DNA of 64,000 bases from an uncultured Eubacterium sp. (GTDB lineage: Bacteria > Bacillota > Clostridia > Oscillospirales > Acutalibacteraceae). Of the stretch, positions 25,461 through 34,322 are shown piece by piece. The stretch is taken from NCBI GenBank assembly GCA_910577195.1, contig CAJTLP010000006.1:1-64000 (forward strand). The letters run 5' to 3'. Positions within the stretch are counted from its first letter, which is position 1. Each line of letters starts with the position of its first letter. The notes beneath the pieces were generated by a model. It had not been told where the DNA came from. It did not search any database and saw nothing but the letters and a program-made list of their open reading frames with translations. The position numbers and the translations under genes were made by a program.

Positions 25461-28091
25461 ATGGAATGGACATCATTAAATGATTTAAGAGAGAAATATT
25501 TGTCTTTCTTTGAAAGCAAGGGGCATTTAAGGCTTCCGAGCTTTTCGCTTGTGCCAAACGGAGATAAGAGTCTGCTTCTCATTAACTCAGGTATGGCACC
25601 GATGAAAAAGTATTTTACCGGCGAGGTTACTCCTCCGCGCAAGAGGGTTACAACCTGTCAGAAATGTATACGTACACCTGACATTGAAAATGTTGGTAAA
25701 ACAGCACGTCATGGCACTTTCTTTGAAATGCTCGGTAACTTCTCTTTCGGTGATTATTTCAAGAAAGAGGCTACTGCTTGGGCGTGGGAGTTCTGTACGC
25801 AGGTGCTTGAAATGCCTGTGGACAAGCTTTATATCACCATTTATGAAAATGATGATGAAGCCTTTGATATCTGGACGAAGCAGAACGGTGTTGCCCCTGA
25901 CCATATTGTAAGACTCGGTAAGGCTGACAATTTCTGGGAGCATGGCTCAGGTCCCTGCGGTCCTTGTTCCGAGATTCATTTTGACCGCGGTGAAAAATAC
26001 GGCTGCGGAAAGCCTGACTGCGGTCCGGGCTGTGAGTGTGACAGATATGTTGAGTTCTGGAACAATGTTTTCACTCAGTTTGATAACGACGGAAACAATA
26101 ACTACACGCCTCTTGATCATCCGAATATTGATACGGGTATGGGTCTTGAAAGACTTGCGTGCATTATGCAGGATGTAGATAACATTTTTGAGGTTGACAC
26201 CGTTCAGAACATTATGAAAAAGATTTCTGAAATTTCAGGTGCAACTTACCACGATGATGAAAAGAACGATGTTTCTCTTCGTGTAATAACCGACCATGTC
26301 CGTTCATCAACCTTTATGATTGGTGACGGTGTTATTCCTTCAAACAACGGCAGAGGCTATGTTTTAAGACGTCTCATACGCCGTGCGTGCCGTCACGGAA
26401 GACTTTTGGGTGTTAATGAGCCATTCCTTTATAAAGTATGTAAAACCGTAATCCAGGAGAATGCAGGGGCTTATCCTGAGCTTGCAGATAAGGAAGAGCT
26501 TATCACAAAGGTTATTCTTTCTGAGGAGGAGTCCTTCGGCAAAACCATTGACGCTGGTCTCGCACTTCTTGATGAGTATATTTCAAAGATGGATGGCAAT
26601 GTGTTCTCAGGTGAGGATGCATTCAAGCTTAATGACACATACGGCTTCCCGCTTGATCTGACTAAGGATATACTTGAGGAAAAGGGAATTACCGTTGACG
26701 AGGACAAGTTCAACGCACTTCTTGCGAATCAGAAGTCAACTGCACGTGCTGCTCGCAAGGATGCAGGTGCAGATGCCTGGAAGGGTAATTCCGTTAAAAT
26801 TGATACAGATAAGACAGAGTTTGTAGGCTACACCGATTTTGAATGTGATGCAAAAATCACTGCCATTGTGAATGCAGACGGCGAGCTTGTTGATATGCTC
26901 GGCTCCGGTGAGCAGGGTGTAATCGTGCTTGATAAAACTCCGTTTTATGCCGAGTCAGGCGGTCAGGTTGGTGACAGCGGTGTTGTTAAAAACAGCGACG
27001 GCAATGTGTTCCTTGTTGCGGACACATCAAAAAATGCTGACGGTATTTACCTCCACAGCGGTAATGTTTCAAAGGGCGTTATCAGTGTCGGTGACAGCGT
27101 AAATGCAAGCCTGAATGAGTTCAGACGTGCATCTATTATGAAAAACCATACAGCAGCTCATCTTCTTCAGGCTGCACTTCGTCAGGTGCTTGGCACACAC
27201 GTTGAGCAGGCAGGTCAGCTTGTTAATGAAAAGGAAGTTCGTTTTGACTTTACTCACTTTAATCCTATGACTGCTGATGAACTTGTTAAGGTTGAGATGC
27301 TTGTAAATCAGTTTATTATGCAGGCTCAGCCGGTTGTAATGCAGGAGATGCCGATTGAAGAGGCTAAGAAAATGGGTGCAATGATGCTCTTCGGTGAGAA
27401 GTACGGCGATATTGTACGTGTCGTTAAGGCAGGGGATTTCTCAACTGAATTCTGCGGCGGTACCCACGTTGCAAACAGCGGCGAGCTGGGTCTTTTCAAA
27501 ATCGTTTCAGAATCATCCGTTGCTGCCGGTGTAAGAAGAATTACAGCCCTTACAGGTATGAATCTTCTTGCTTATCTCAATCATAATGAGGCTATGGTTA
27601 AGCTGGTAGCAGCAGCCTTTAAGACCTCTGACAATGAAATCAATGAAAGAGCTTCAGCTATTATAACTGAGCTTAAGGATAAGGATAAGGAAATTCAGAA
27701 GCTGAATGCTGAACTCACAAAGCTGAAGAGTGCGGATATGTTCTCCAAGCCTGTTATGATTGACGGTCTTGAGCTTTACACTGCAAAGGTTGACGGTACA
27801 ACGCCTGATGCTCTTCGTTCAATGGGTGATGATCTTAAGGCAAAGAGTGATAACGTTGTGGCTGTTATTGCAGGTGTTAACGGCGAAAAGGCAAACCTTG
27901 TTGCCGTATGCGGTAAAAATGCAATTGCTAAGGGTGTTAAAGCCGGTGACCTTGTGCGTGAAATTGCTAAGCTTGCAGGCGGCGGCGGTGGCGGTCGTCC
28001 TGATTCGGCAATGGCAGGCGCAAAGGATTTGTCAAAGCTTGACAGTGCTGTTGCAGCAGTTGAGGAAACCGTAAAGGGTATGTTGAAGTGA
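25461..28091 (+). CDS. alaS: Alanyl-tRNA synthetase
   Basis: Starts at ATG 25461 (GAGGT box upstream) with MEWTSLNDLREKYLSFFESKG. Class II motifs lie near residues 40-110 (APMKKYFTG, RHGTFFEMLGNFSFGDYF) and GMGLERLA near 235. The editing domain has HTAAHLL and CGGTHV, the zinc-type residues that clear mischarged Ser and Gly. The C-terminal DHHA1 domain has the GGGGGGRPDSAMAGA block. 876 residues, full length. It is followed within 11 bases by a HIT gene, forming a three-gene run. Confidence 0.97.
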   Translation: MEWTSLNDLREKYLSFFESKGHLRLPSFSLVPNGDKSLLLINSGMAPMKKYFTGEVTPPRKRVTTCQKCIRTPDIENVGKTARHGTFFEMLGNFSFGDYFKKEATAWAWEFCTQVLEMPVDKLYITIYENDDEAFDIWTKQNGVAPDHIVRLGKADNFWEHGSGPCGPCSEIHFDRGEKYGCGKPDCGPGCECDRYVEFWNNVFTQFDNDGNNNYTPLDHPNIDTGMGLERLACIMQDVDNIFEVDTVQNIMKKISEISGATYHDDEKNDVSLRVITDHVRSSTFMIGDGVIPSNNGRGYVLRRLIRRACRHGRLLGVNEPFLYKVCKTVIQENAGAYPELADKEELITKVILSEEESFGKTIDAGLALLDEYISKMDGNVFSGEDAFKLNDTYGFPLDLTKDILEEKGITVDEDKFNALLANQKSTARAARKDAGADAWKGNSVKIDTDKTEFVGYTDFECDAKITAIVNADGELVDMLGSGEQGVIVLDKTPFYAESGGQVGDSGVVKNSDGNVFLVADTSKNADGIYLHSGNVSKGVISVGDSVNASLNEFRRASIMKNHTAAHLLQAALRQVLGTHVEQAGQLVNEKEVRFDFTHFNPMTADELVKVEMLVNQFIMQAQPVVMQEMPIEEAKKMGAMMLFGEKYGDIVRVVKAGDFSTEFCGGTHVANSGELGLFKIVSESSVAAGVRRITALTGMNLLAYLNHNEAMVKLVAAAFKTSDNEINERASAIITELKDKDKEIQKLNAELTKLKSADMFSKPVMIDGLELYTAKVDGTTPDALRSMGDDLKAKSDNVVAVIAGVNGEKANLVAVCGKNAIAKGVKAGDLVREIAKLAGGGGGGRPDSAMAGAKDLSKLDSAVAAVEETVKGMLK

Positions 28092-28101
28092 GGTAAAAAA
28101 T

Positions 28102-28434
28102 ATGTGCTTATTTTGTGAAATAATTGCAGGAAATATTCCGTCAACTAAGGTTTATGAGGATGATACTATTCTTGCATTCAAGGATATTGCGCCTGTTGCA
28201 CCTGTTCATATTATCGTTGTACCGAAGGCTCATATTGAATCTGCAAATGATGTTACAGCGGAGAACAGTAAATATGTTGCAGCTATATTTGAGAAAATTC
28301 CTGAGATTGCAAAGTCTCAGGGTATTGACTCTTACAGAATTATCAATAACTGCGGTGAGGATGCAGGACAGACTGTTAAGCACCTTCATTTCCATATTAT
28401 CGGCGGAGTGAAAATGGGAGAGAAAATCATATGA
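28102..28434 (+). CDS. HIT family nucleotide-binding protein
   Basis: The protein starts CLFCEIIAGNIPSTKVYED and ends with the histidine triad HLHFHIIGG. HIT (HINT branch) proteins hydrolyse AMP-amidates such as aminoacyl-adenylates released by synthetases, which fits its place right after alaS. 110 residues. Its stop overlaps the next start (ATGA). Confidence 0.94.
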   Translation: MCLFCEIIAGNIPSTKVYEDDTILAFKDIAPVAPVHIIVVPKAHIESANDVTAENSKYVAAIFEKIPEIAKSQGIDSYRIINNCGEDAGQTVKHLHFHIIGGVKMGEKII

Positions 28435-28973
28435 GTGAAGAATACTATACTCTGAAAATTGCAGGCGTTGAACGTCAGCTCAAGCGCTTTGCCGTTTCAG
28501 ACAGCCTGGACATTGCGGCTTTTATCCTGTTTGGTGATGTGGAGCTTACTGAGGCCTGTGCAAAGGCACTGCTTGATAAGTGTCCTGATTTTGACTATAT
28601 TGTCACACCGGAGGCGAAGTCAATCCCTCTTGCCTATGAGATGAGTAAAATCAGCGGCAAGAAATACATAGTAGCACGTAAGGGTGTTAAGGTGTATATG
28701 GATCATCCTGTTGAATATACTGTAAGAAGTATAACCACACAGAAGGAGCAGACACTCTATCTCGGTCACGAGGACGGCGATTTGCTTAAGGATAAAAGAG
28801 TTCTGATACTTGATGACGTGATTTCAACAGGTGAAAGCCTTAAGGCGGTTATCGGACTTGTTGAGGCATTCGGTGGTAATATCGTAGCCAGTGCAGCACC
28901 TCTGGCAGAGGGTGACGCTGCTGACAGAACAGATATCGTTTTCCTTGAAAAGCTTCCGCTGTTTTTTAAATAA
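28431..28973 (+). CDS. Purine phosphoribosyltransferase-like protein
   Basis: VLILDDVISTGESLKAV (about residues 122-138) is the PRPP-binding loop, and YIVTPEAKSIPLAYEMSKISGKKYIVARKG is the second type I PRTase block. It resembles adenine or xanthine phosphoribosyltransferases involved in purine salvage. 180 residues. The base specificity cannot be called from sequence. It overlaps the HIT gene by four bases. Confidence 0.85.
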   Translation: MSEEYYTLKIAGVERQLKRFAVSDSLDIAAFILFGDVELTEACAKALLDKCPDFDYIVTPEAKSIPLAYEMSKISGKKYIVARKGVKVYMDHPVEYTVRSITTQKEQTLYLGHEDGDLLKDKRVLILDDVISTGESLKAVIGLVEAFGGNIVASAAPLAEGDAADRTDIVFLEKLPLFFK

Positions 28974-28982
28974 TATTTTATT

Positions 28983-29013
28983 ATAGCCACTGTGTAAATA
29001 GTGGCTATTGTTG
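28983..29013 (+). terminator. Terminator of the alaS run
   Basis: ATAGCCACT and AGTGGCTAT pair over 9 bp with an 8-base loop, followed by a T-rich stretch. Confidence 0.7.
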
Positions 29014-29030
29014 TATAAGGTGAGTTTCTT

Positions 29031-29900
29031 ATGAAAAAAATATTCTCATTGTTGCTCTCAATTGTTGTTATGTTGACAGTATGCTCTTGCTCAGCCGATA
29101 AAAAAAGTATAAATATTGACGGATTTGTTCCGTTCAATTGTTCAAATTCGTGTGTGTTTTCCAATAGTAAGTCAGACTATTACCTTATATTTGATAATGC
29201 TGAATTTATTTTCAACGGCAAGATAGTTTATAACAACTATGGTGCTGATAGCGGAGAGTACAAAGTTTATGGTGACAATAGCAAAAAAGGTACCTACGTC
29301 CTCTATGAGCCTGATTACAATATCGAGTTTTATGGATTTGATGAGGAAAACAGTGCTCTCTTTTTCAAAGATACCGACAATGGTATTTTTTACAGAATGG
29401 TTGTTGATTTCAATGATACTGTTACTGCACAGGAACCTACCATAGTATATCGTGGAAATGCGTTGCCAATACATTCGGAGGCTGATAACATTGTGCTTGA
29501 AACAGAAGAGGGTTACATTTCCTTTAATACTTTGAACGGCGAAACAACAGATTATCTTGAAAGCAGAGTGCCTGAAATATATCGTGACCAAGTTAAAATA
29601 ACACCTGATAAGGCAATTAAAATTGCTGATGATTATGTGAAAAGCAGAGCACATAATGGCAGTATTGATTATCCGCTTGATGAATATGAGCCTGTTTTAG
29701 ATGTATTAGCCAGTGATTTATTACTATTTCCGGATTTTAATTCACCAAATTTTGAACGCTTTTGGGGAGATGTTCCTGATTTTTGTTGGTGTATTGTTTA
29801 TTATTTTGGTGATGAAGAATTACCTGCGGGTTGGCGTGTTGTTTATATCAATGCATTTGATGGCAATTTATTTGGAACAGCTTTTACGCTTGCAGATTAA
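29031..29900 (+). CDS. Hypothetical lipoprotein
   Basis: MKKIFSLLLSIVVMLTVCSC gives a lipoprotein signal with the lipobox cysteine near residue 20. The mature 270 residues are acidic and aromatic-rich with beta-strand character, such as YYLIFDNAEFIF and YGDNSKKGTYVLY. No known domain is recognised. The C-terminal WRVVYINAFDGNLFG resembles the tail of PepSY-like or DUF-type secreted domains, but weakly. It lies between the alaS run and ldh and ends at a strong hairpin. Confidence 0.6.
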   Translation: MKKIFSLLLSIVVMLTVCSCSADKKSINIDGFVPFNCSNSCVFSNSKSDYYLIFDNAEFIFNGKIVYNNYGADSGEYKVYGDNSKKGTYVLYEPDYNIEFYGFDEENSALFFKDTDNGIFYRMVVDFNDTVTAQEPTIVYRGNALPIHSEADNIVLETEEGYISFNTLNGETTDYLESRVPEIYRDQVKITPDKAIKIADDYVKSRAHNGSIDYPLDEYEPVLDVLASDLLLFPDFNSPNFERFWGDVPDFCWCIVYYFGDEELPAGWRVVYINAFDGNLFGTAFTLAD

Positions 29901-29914
29901 TACTTATAAGAATT

Positions 29915-29953
29915 ATCACCCAAGAGTTGGTAATAATACTCTTGGGTGATTTT
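29915..29953 (+). terminator. 13-bp stem-loop that ends the lipoprotein gene and contains the ldh Shine-Dalgarno
   Basis: ATCACCCAAGAGT (29915-29927) and ACTCTTGGGTGAT (29938-29950) are perfectly complementary with a 10-base loop and a TTTT tail. The tail touches the ldh start codon at 29954, and the GGGTGA of the 3' arm is the only Shine-Dalgarno candidate for ldh. Confidence 0.75.
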
Positions 29954-30898
29954 ATGTTTAAGGATAATAAAAAGGTCGTTATTGTCGGTGTCGGTATGGT
30001 GGGTATGAGCTACGCTTATGCTCTTTTAAATCAGAATATCTGTGATGAGCTGGTGCTTATTGATATCAATAAGGAGCGTGCAAGAGGAGAGGTTATGGAC
30101 CTGTCACACGGTCTGCCCTTTGCACCAAGCTCAATGAAAATTAGTTCTGGTGATTATCATTGCTGTTCTGATGCGGATTTGGTTGTTATATGTGCAGGTG
30201 CTCCGCAGGAGGAGGGTGAGAGCAGACGTGACCTTCTGCAGAAAAATTTCAAGGTATTCAAGTCCATTGTTGATCCAATTGTTGAAAGCGGATTTAACGG
30301 TGTCTTTCTTGTTGCCTCAAACCCTGTGGATATTATGACGCAGCTCGTATATCATCTTTCAGGCTTTCCGGCCAACAGAGTTCTTGGCTCCGGTACAACT
30401 CTTGATTCTGCACGTCTGCGCCATATGATGAGTGATTATTTCAAGGTCAATCCGCGAAATGTGCACGCATACGTAATCGGTGAGCACGGCGATTCGGAAT
30501 TTGTTGCCTGGAGCAATGCAGCTATTTCAGTTAATCCACTGAGTGAGCTGGAGGAAAGATATCCGCACTTAATGGAGGATATGCAGAAGATTGCTGTTGA
30601 CGTCAGGGAGTCCGCCTATGAAATCATTAAGGCGAAGCGTGCAACGTATTACGGTATAGGTATGGTGCTTGCGAGACTTACAAGAGCAATTCTCTTTGAT
30701 GAAAATTCTATTTTTACAGTATCTGCTTATCTGAAAGGTGAGTATGGAGAGCAGGGGATATATGCCGGTGTGCCCTCAGTAGTGAATCATAACGGTGTCC
30801 GTGAGGTCCTGAAAATGAAATTAAATGATGAGGAGCAGAGGAAGTTTAAAGAATCGTGTGATATTTTAAAAGAGATGAAGGAAGAGATAGGAATATAA
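29954..30898 (+). CDS. ldh: L-lactate dehydrogenase
   Basis: The Rossmann motif VVIVGVGMVGMSYA is at residues 8-21. The active-site arginine loop is GAPQEEGESRRDLL, the catalytic histidine lies in VIGEHGDSEF, and GSGTTLDSARLR is the Arg171 block. These indicate L-lactate rather than malate dehydrogenase: Gln in the GAPQ loop is the classical specificity residue. 314 residues. I take the ATG at 29954 because MFKDNKKVVIVG is the natural N-terminus. It regenerates NAD in fermentation. The NADH-sensing repressor gene rex lies 1.5 kb to the right. Confidence 0.94.
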   Translation: MFKDNKKVVIVGVGMVGMSYAYALLNQNICDELVLIDINKERARGEVMDLSHGLPFAPSSMKISSGDYHCCSDADLVVICAGAPQEEGESRRDLLQKNFKVFKSIVDPIVESGFNGVFLVASNPVDIMTQLVYHLSGFPANRVLGSGTTLDSARLRHMMSDYFKVNPRNVHAYVIGEHGDSEFVAWSNAAISVNPLSELEERYPHLMEDMQKIAVDVRESAYEIIKAKRATYYGIGMVLARLTRAILFDENSIFTVSAYLKGEYGEQGIYAGVPSVVNHNGVREVLKMKLNDEEQRKFKESCDILKEMKEEIGI

Positions 30899-30931
30899 CC
30901 GTTTTGTTTATCAATAATGTTATTGATATTC

Positions 30932-31001
30932 CGTAGGGGACGATTCTATATCGTCCCAAAATATATAATAGAGGGCGGATATTGAATCCGCCCCTACGAT
31001 A
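30932..31001. repeat. Intergenic hairpin-rich repeat, copy B
   Basis: Two hairpin units in tandem, GGGACGAT...ATCGTCCC and GGGCGGAT...ATCCGCCC, bounded by CGTAGGGG on the left and CCCCTACG on the right. It shares the boundary sequence and unit design of copies at 22528 and 63229 but with different stems. Confidence 0.75.
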
Positions 31002-31096
31002 AAACAATATTTATCTTTATTTTTGTTCATAAATTTTTTACTATATATTTCTCTGATTATATGCTATAATATAAAAAAATAGTCGGAGAATGGGAT

Positions 31097-31666
31097 ATGT
31101 CTAATAATCAAAAAGAAACAAGTGAAAAAGAACCAAAGACTTTACTGCGCGATATTATCACCTTTATCGTACCGGTGGTGCTTGCTGTTATTGCTGCATT
31201 GCTGCTGAGAACCTATGTTTTTGCAAATGCTGTTGTGCCCACAGGCTCAATGCTCAATACCATTCAGGAAAAGGATAGAATCATTGCCAGCCGCCTTGCT
31301 TACAATAAGGATGATCCTGAAAGATATGATGTGGTTATCTTCAATTTTCCTGATGATGAAGAGCAGATTTTTGTTAAAAGAGTGATCGGTCTGCCCGGCG
31401 AAACGGTTGAGATTGTCAATGGCGTTGTGTATGTCACAAAAGTGAATGGTGAAACAGTACAGCTTGATGACAGCTTTGTGACTGCGTGTGTTCCTGAGGG
31501 GGATTTTGGTCCGTATGTTGTCCCTGAAAACAGTTATTTTATGCTGGGCGATAACAGAAACAGCAGTAAGGATTCACGCTTCTGGAACAATCCATTTGTA
31601 AGCAAGGATAAAATACTCGGCAAGGTTATGTTCAGGTATTATCCAAGCATAGGTAAAATAGAATAG
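31097..31666 (+). CDS. lepB: Signal peptidase I
   Basis: A single N-terminal membrane anchor (residues about 20-40) precedes the catalytic serine in VPTGSMLNTI (near residue 52) and the lysine in VKRVIGLPGE (near 95). The C-terminal box GDNRNSSKDSRFW is the third motif. It removes signal peptides outside the membrane. 189 residues, the usual Gram-positive size. It is monocistronic with a GGAGAATGGGAT box before ATG. Confidence 0.94.
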   Translation: MSNNQKETSEKEPKTLLRDIITFIVPVVLAVIAALLLRTYVFANAVVPTGSMLNTIQEKDRIIASRLAYNKDDPERYDVVIFNFPDDEEQIFVKRVIGLPGETVEIVNGVVYVTKVNGETVQLDDSFVTACVPEGDFGPYVVPENSYFMLGDNRNSSKDSRFWNNPFVSKDKILGKVMFRYYPSIGKIE

Positions 31667-31675
31667 CAAGCATAG

Positions 31676-31717
31676 AAAAAGAGATGCCGGAAACTTAGAT
31701 TTCTGACATCTCTTTTT
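31676..31717. terminator. Bidirectional terminator after lepB
   Basis: AAAAAGAGATG pairs with CATCTCTTTTT, and an inner GAAA/TTTC extends the stem. It serves lepB and the convergent minus-strand operon. Confidence 0.75.
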
Positions 31718-31718
31718 A

Positions 31719-32405
31719 TTATTCATTATTTTCCATTACATATGTGCCGTCTGCCATTACGGCAATGGAATAATCACCATATTTGTAAAAACGCTTAACC
31801 ATATTATTAAAGTTTATGTAATCGGAAACCGTGTAGTTACTGCCGTCGATTCTGCGGACCTTGTTATTATCACAGCAGACATAGAAATTGCCGTCATCAT
31901 AACAGATGTACGTAGGGTTTATAAAGGTTTTTGCATCCTTACCGCCGATACGCAAATCAACCTTCATATTCTGGCAGGAATAACGGATAACACAGTTTTC
32001 CTCCGGACACACACTCCAGAAATATTTTCCCTCAAGTGACAGACACTTTACAGGCTTTTCGTGATAGTCAAATGAGCCGCTCCAGTCAAGCTCGCCTTCG
32101 CGGTCAAATATGCCTGCCTCACCGTTAGGGTAGATAGCGAGCACACGCCTGTCGTAAAGCACTGCTGCCTCACACTGAACGAAGTTCGGTATAATTTCAC
32201 TTATCCGCTTGAAGTTGGCACCGAATTTTTTTAAGAGATAAGCGCTTTTGGTGGATACGTCTATACTCTTGTTTTTAAAATCAACTACGGAATACTGGAC
32301 CTTGTACTGATTTGGATTCGTAAGAGGAATTTTTTCAACAAGTATAACGGAATCATCGCTGTATTTTACTATATCAACAATTTCCTTTGTACTGATTAGC
32401 TGCAA
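31719..32405 (-). CDS. Hypothetical beta-propeller-like protein behind rex
   Basis: 228 residues without signal peptide or membrane helix. Repeating strand-turn patterns such as RRVLAIYPNGEAGIFDREGELDW, YFWSVCPEENCVIRY and NFYVCCDNNKVRRIDG look like WD40-type or NHL-like propeller blades, but no family motif is definite. It starts 2 bases after the rex stop, so it is the second gene of the rex operon. It may monitor or modify something in redox control, but this is a guess from context. Confidence 0.55.
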   Translation of the reverse strand: MQLISTKEIVDIVKYSDDSVILVEKIPLTNPNQYKVQYSVVDFKNKSIDVSTKSAYLLKKFGANFKRISEIIPNFVQCEAAVLYDRRVLAIYPNGEAGIFDREGELDWSGSFDYHEKPVKCLSLEGKYFWSVCPEENCVIRYSCQNMKVDLRIGGKDAKTFINPTYICYDDGNFYVCCDNNKVRRIDGSNYTVSDYINFNNMVKRFYKYGDYSIAVMADGTYVMENNE

Positions 32406-32407
32406 GG

Positions 32408-33058
32408 TTATTCCTCCGTTTCCTCAAAGGTTGTGTTTGTCAGATATCCAAGAGTCATAAGGCTGTCCGTAAGATGTACATTTTCAACAAGCACATCAGG
32501 GTGCGCCATAGCAATGTCAAAATTTGAAAAGTTCCAGAAGCTTTTGATACCGACCTTTACAAGCAAATCCGTAATTTCGCTCATATCGTTTGACGGAATA
32601 CAGGTGACTGCACAGACAGGCTCATTATCAATGCAGAAATTTTCAATATAATTAATATGTCTTACAGGTATTCCTTTAATCATATTACCGCAAAGCGCTT
32701 CATTTTTATCGAAAATACCAATCAGCTTGAAACCGCTCTTCTTATTGAAAAGCTTGTTTGTAACAGCCTTACCCAGATTACCTGCACCGATAAGAATGGT
32801 CTTTATTTCCTTGTTTACGCAAAGAATTTCACCGATTTTGCTGTGAAGCTCGGGTACATTATATCCGTATCCCTGCTGACCGAAACCGCCGAAGCAGTTA
32901 AAATCATGCCTGATCTGTGACGCTGTTAATCCCATTCGTGCTGCAAGCTCTTTGGAGCTTATACGAACAATACCGTTTTCTTTCAGTGACTGCAGAAAAC
33001 GATAATAACGGGGAAGCCGTTTGATGACGGATATTGAAATATCTTCCTTAGGCGACAT
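32408..33058 (-). CDS. rex: Redox-sensing transcriptional repressor Rex
   Basis: An N-terminal winged helix (RISSKELAARMGLTASQIRHDFNCFGGFGQQGYGY, residues about 33-66) is followed by a Rossmann NADH-binding domain (TILIGAGNLGKAV, near 85). Rex leaves its operators when NADH is high, so it derepresses fermentation genes. 216 residues, typical. The isocitrate dehydrogenase and aconitase genes lie upstream on the same strand, and ldh is nearby; these are plausible targets. A search for TTGTGAA-type operators was not exhaustive. Confidence 0.95.
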   Translation of the reverse strand: MSPKEDISISVIKRLPRYYRFLQSLKENGIVRISSKELAARMGLTASQIRHDFNCFGGFGQQGYGYNVPELHSKIGEILCVNKEIKTILIGAGNLGKAVTNKLFNKKSGFKLIGIFDKNEALCGNMIKGIPVRHINYIENFCIDNEPVCAVTCIPSNDMSEITDLLVKVGIKSFWNFSNFDIAMAHPDVLVENVHLTDSLMTLGYLTNTTFEETEE

Positions 33059-33079
33059 TTTATTTTCCCTCTCTGATCA

Positions 33080-34255
33080 TTATTTTGTCATTTCGGTGAT
33101 GGTTTCCATTACATAGTCACCGAATTCACTGCAGGTACAGCCTGTGTCTCTGCCTGTTATTGTGAGTTTCTTCTCCTCAAACATACACTTGTCAAGTGCA
33201 GCCTCAAGAGCGTCAGCCTCTTTCTGATAACCGATGTGTGAAAGGAGCATAACAGATGCACGAAGCATTGAGCAAGGGTCAGCATACTGGCCTCTGCCTT
33301 CCTTAATCATACGCGGAGCTGAGCCGTGAATCGCCTCGAACATTGCATATTTTTTACCGATGTTTGCTGAGCCGGCAGTTCCTACGCCGCCCTGAAATTC
33401 AGCAGCTTCGTCAGTGATGATATCACCGTAAAGGTTAGGAAGAACAAATACCTTGAAATCTTTTCTTCTCATCGGATCAATCAGCTTTGCTGTTGTGATG
33501 TCAACATACCAGTCGTCCGTTACGATATCCGGATATTCTTCACCGATTTTTTGAGCAGTCTTAAGGAATTTACCGTCAGTTGTCTTGATGATATTTGCTT
33601 TTGTGATGATAGAAACCTTGCCCTTGTTGTTTTTCTTTGCATACTCATAAGCAAGGCGAGCGATTCTTTCACAGCCCTCCTGTGTTGCAACAGTAAAGTC
33701 AACTGCAAGATCATCTGTAATGTTTACACCGTGAGAGCCTACAGCGTAGCCGCCCTCAGTATTTTCTCTGAAGAAGGTCCAGTCGATGCCCTCCTCAGGC
33801 ACCTTTACAGGTCTCATATTTGCGAAAAGGTCAAGAGCCTTTCTCATAGCAACGTTTGCTGATTCAACGTTTGGCCATGGGTCGCCTGCTCTTGGGGTCG
33901 TTGTAGGGCCTTTCAGAATAACGTGGCAGGATTTGAGTTCCTCAAGCACATCGTCAGGGATTGCCTTGTTGCAGGCAGCACGGTTTTCGATTGTAAGACC
34001 GTCAATCTCCTTGAACGCAACCTTGCCTCTTGCTACTTCATCCTTAAGTAAGAATGCAAGAACTCTTTCACTTTCCTTTGTGATTACAGGACCGATACCG
34101 TCACCGCCGCAGATACCGATAACGATTGTATCAAGCGCATCATAGTCAGTGAAATCCTTGTCCTCTTTAATTTTTTTTGCACGTGCAAGCTGTGCTTCCA
34201 TAAGTGAACGGAATTTTTCAACAGCTTCGTCAATAATCTGCTTTTCGTCAGCCAT
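33080..34255 (-). CDS. icd: Isocitrate dehydrogenase (isocitrate/isopropylmalate dehydrogenase family)
   Basis: IVIGICGGDGIGPVIT is the N-terminal family start. The substrate-binding serine/arginine block is NVESANVAMRKALDLFANMRPVK, and the C-terminal signature NLYGDIITDEAAEFQGGVG lies near residue 270. Next to aconitase, isocitrate rather than isopropylmalate is the likely substrate, giving 2-oxoglutarate for glutamate synthesis. I take ATG 34255 with AAGGAGA upstream instead of the longer frame; 391 residues. Cofactor choice (NAD or NADP) is not decided. It lies between acnA and rex. Confidence 0.88.
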   Translation of the reverse strand: MADEKQIIDEAVEKFRSLMEAQLARAKKIKEDKDFTDYDALDTIVIGICGGDGIGPVITKESERVLAFLLKDEVARGKVAFKEIDGLTIENRAACNKAIPDDVLEELKSCHVILKGPTTTPRAGDPWPNVESANVAMRKALDLFANMRPVKVPEEGIDWTFFRENTEGGYAVGSHGVNITDDLAVDFTVATQEGCERIARLAYEYAKKNNKGKVSIITKANIIKTTDGKFLKTAQKIGEEYPDIVTDDWYVDITTAKLIDPMRRKDFKVFVLPNLYGDIITDEAAEFQGGVGTAGSANIGKKYAMFEAIHGSAPRMIKEGRGQYADPCSMLRASVMLLSHIGYQKEADALEAALDKCMFEEKKLTITGRDTGCTCSEFGDYVMETITEMTK

Positions 34256-34322
34256 TAATATATATCTCCTTGTTCGTTTATTTATACGGCAGGGGAGGGG
34301 CACTCCGCCTGCCGATTGTGAA

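Noticed and set aside
25587..25943. 118-codon minus-strand frame inside alaS
   Set aside because: It mirrors a highly conserved catalytic region of alaS and has no start signals; a shadow frame.
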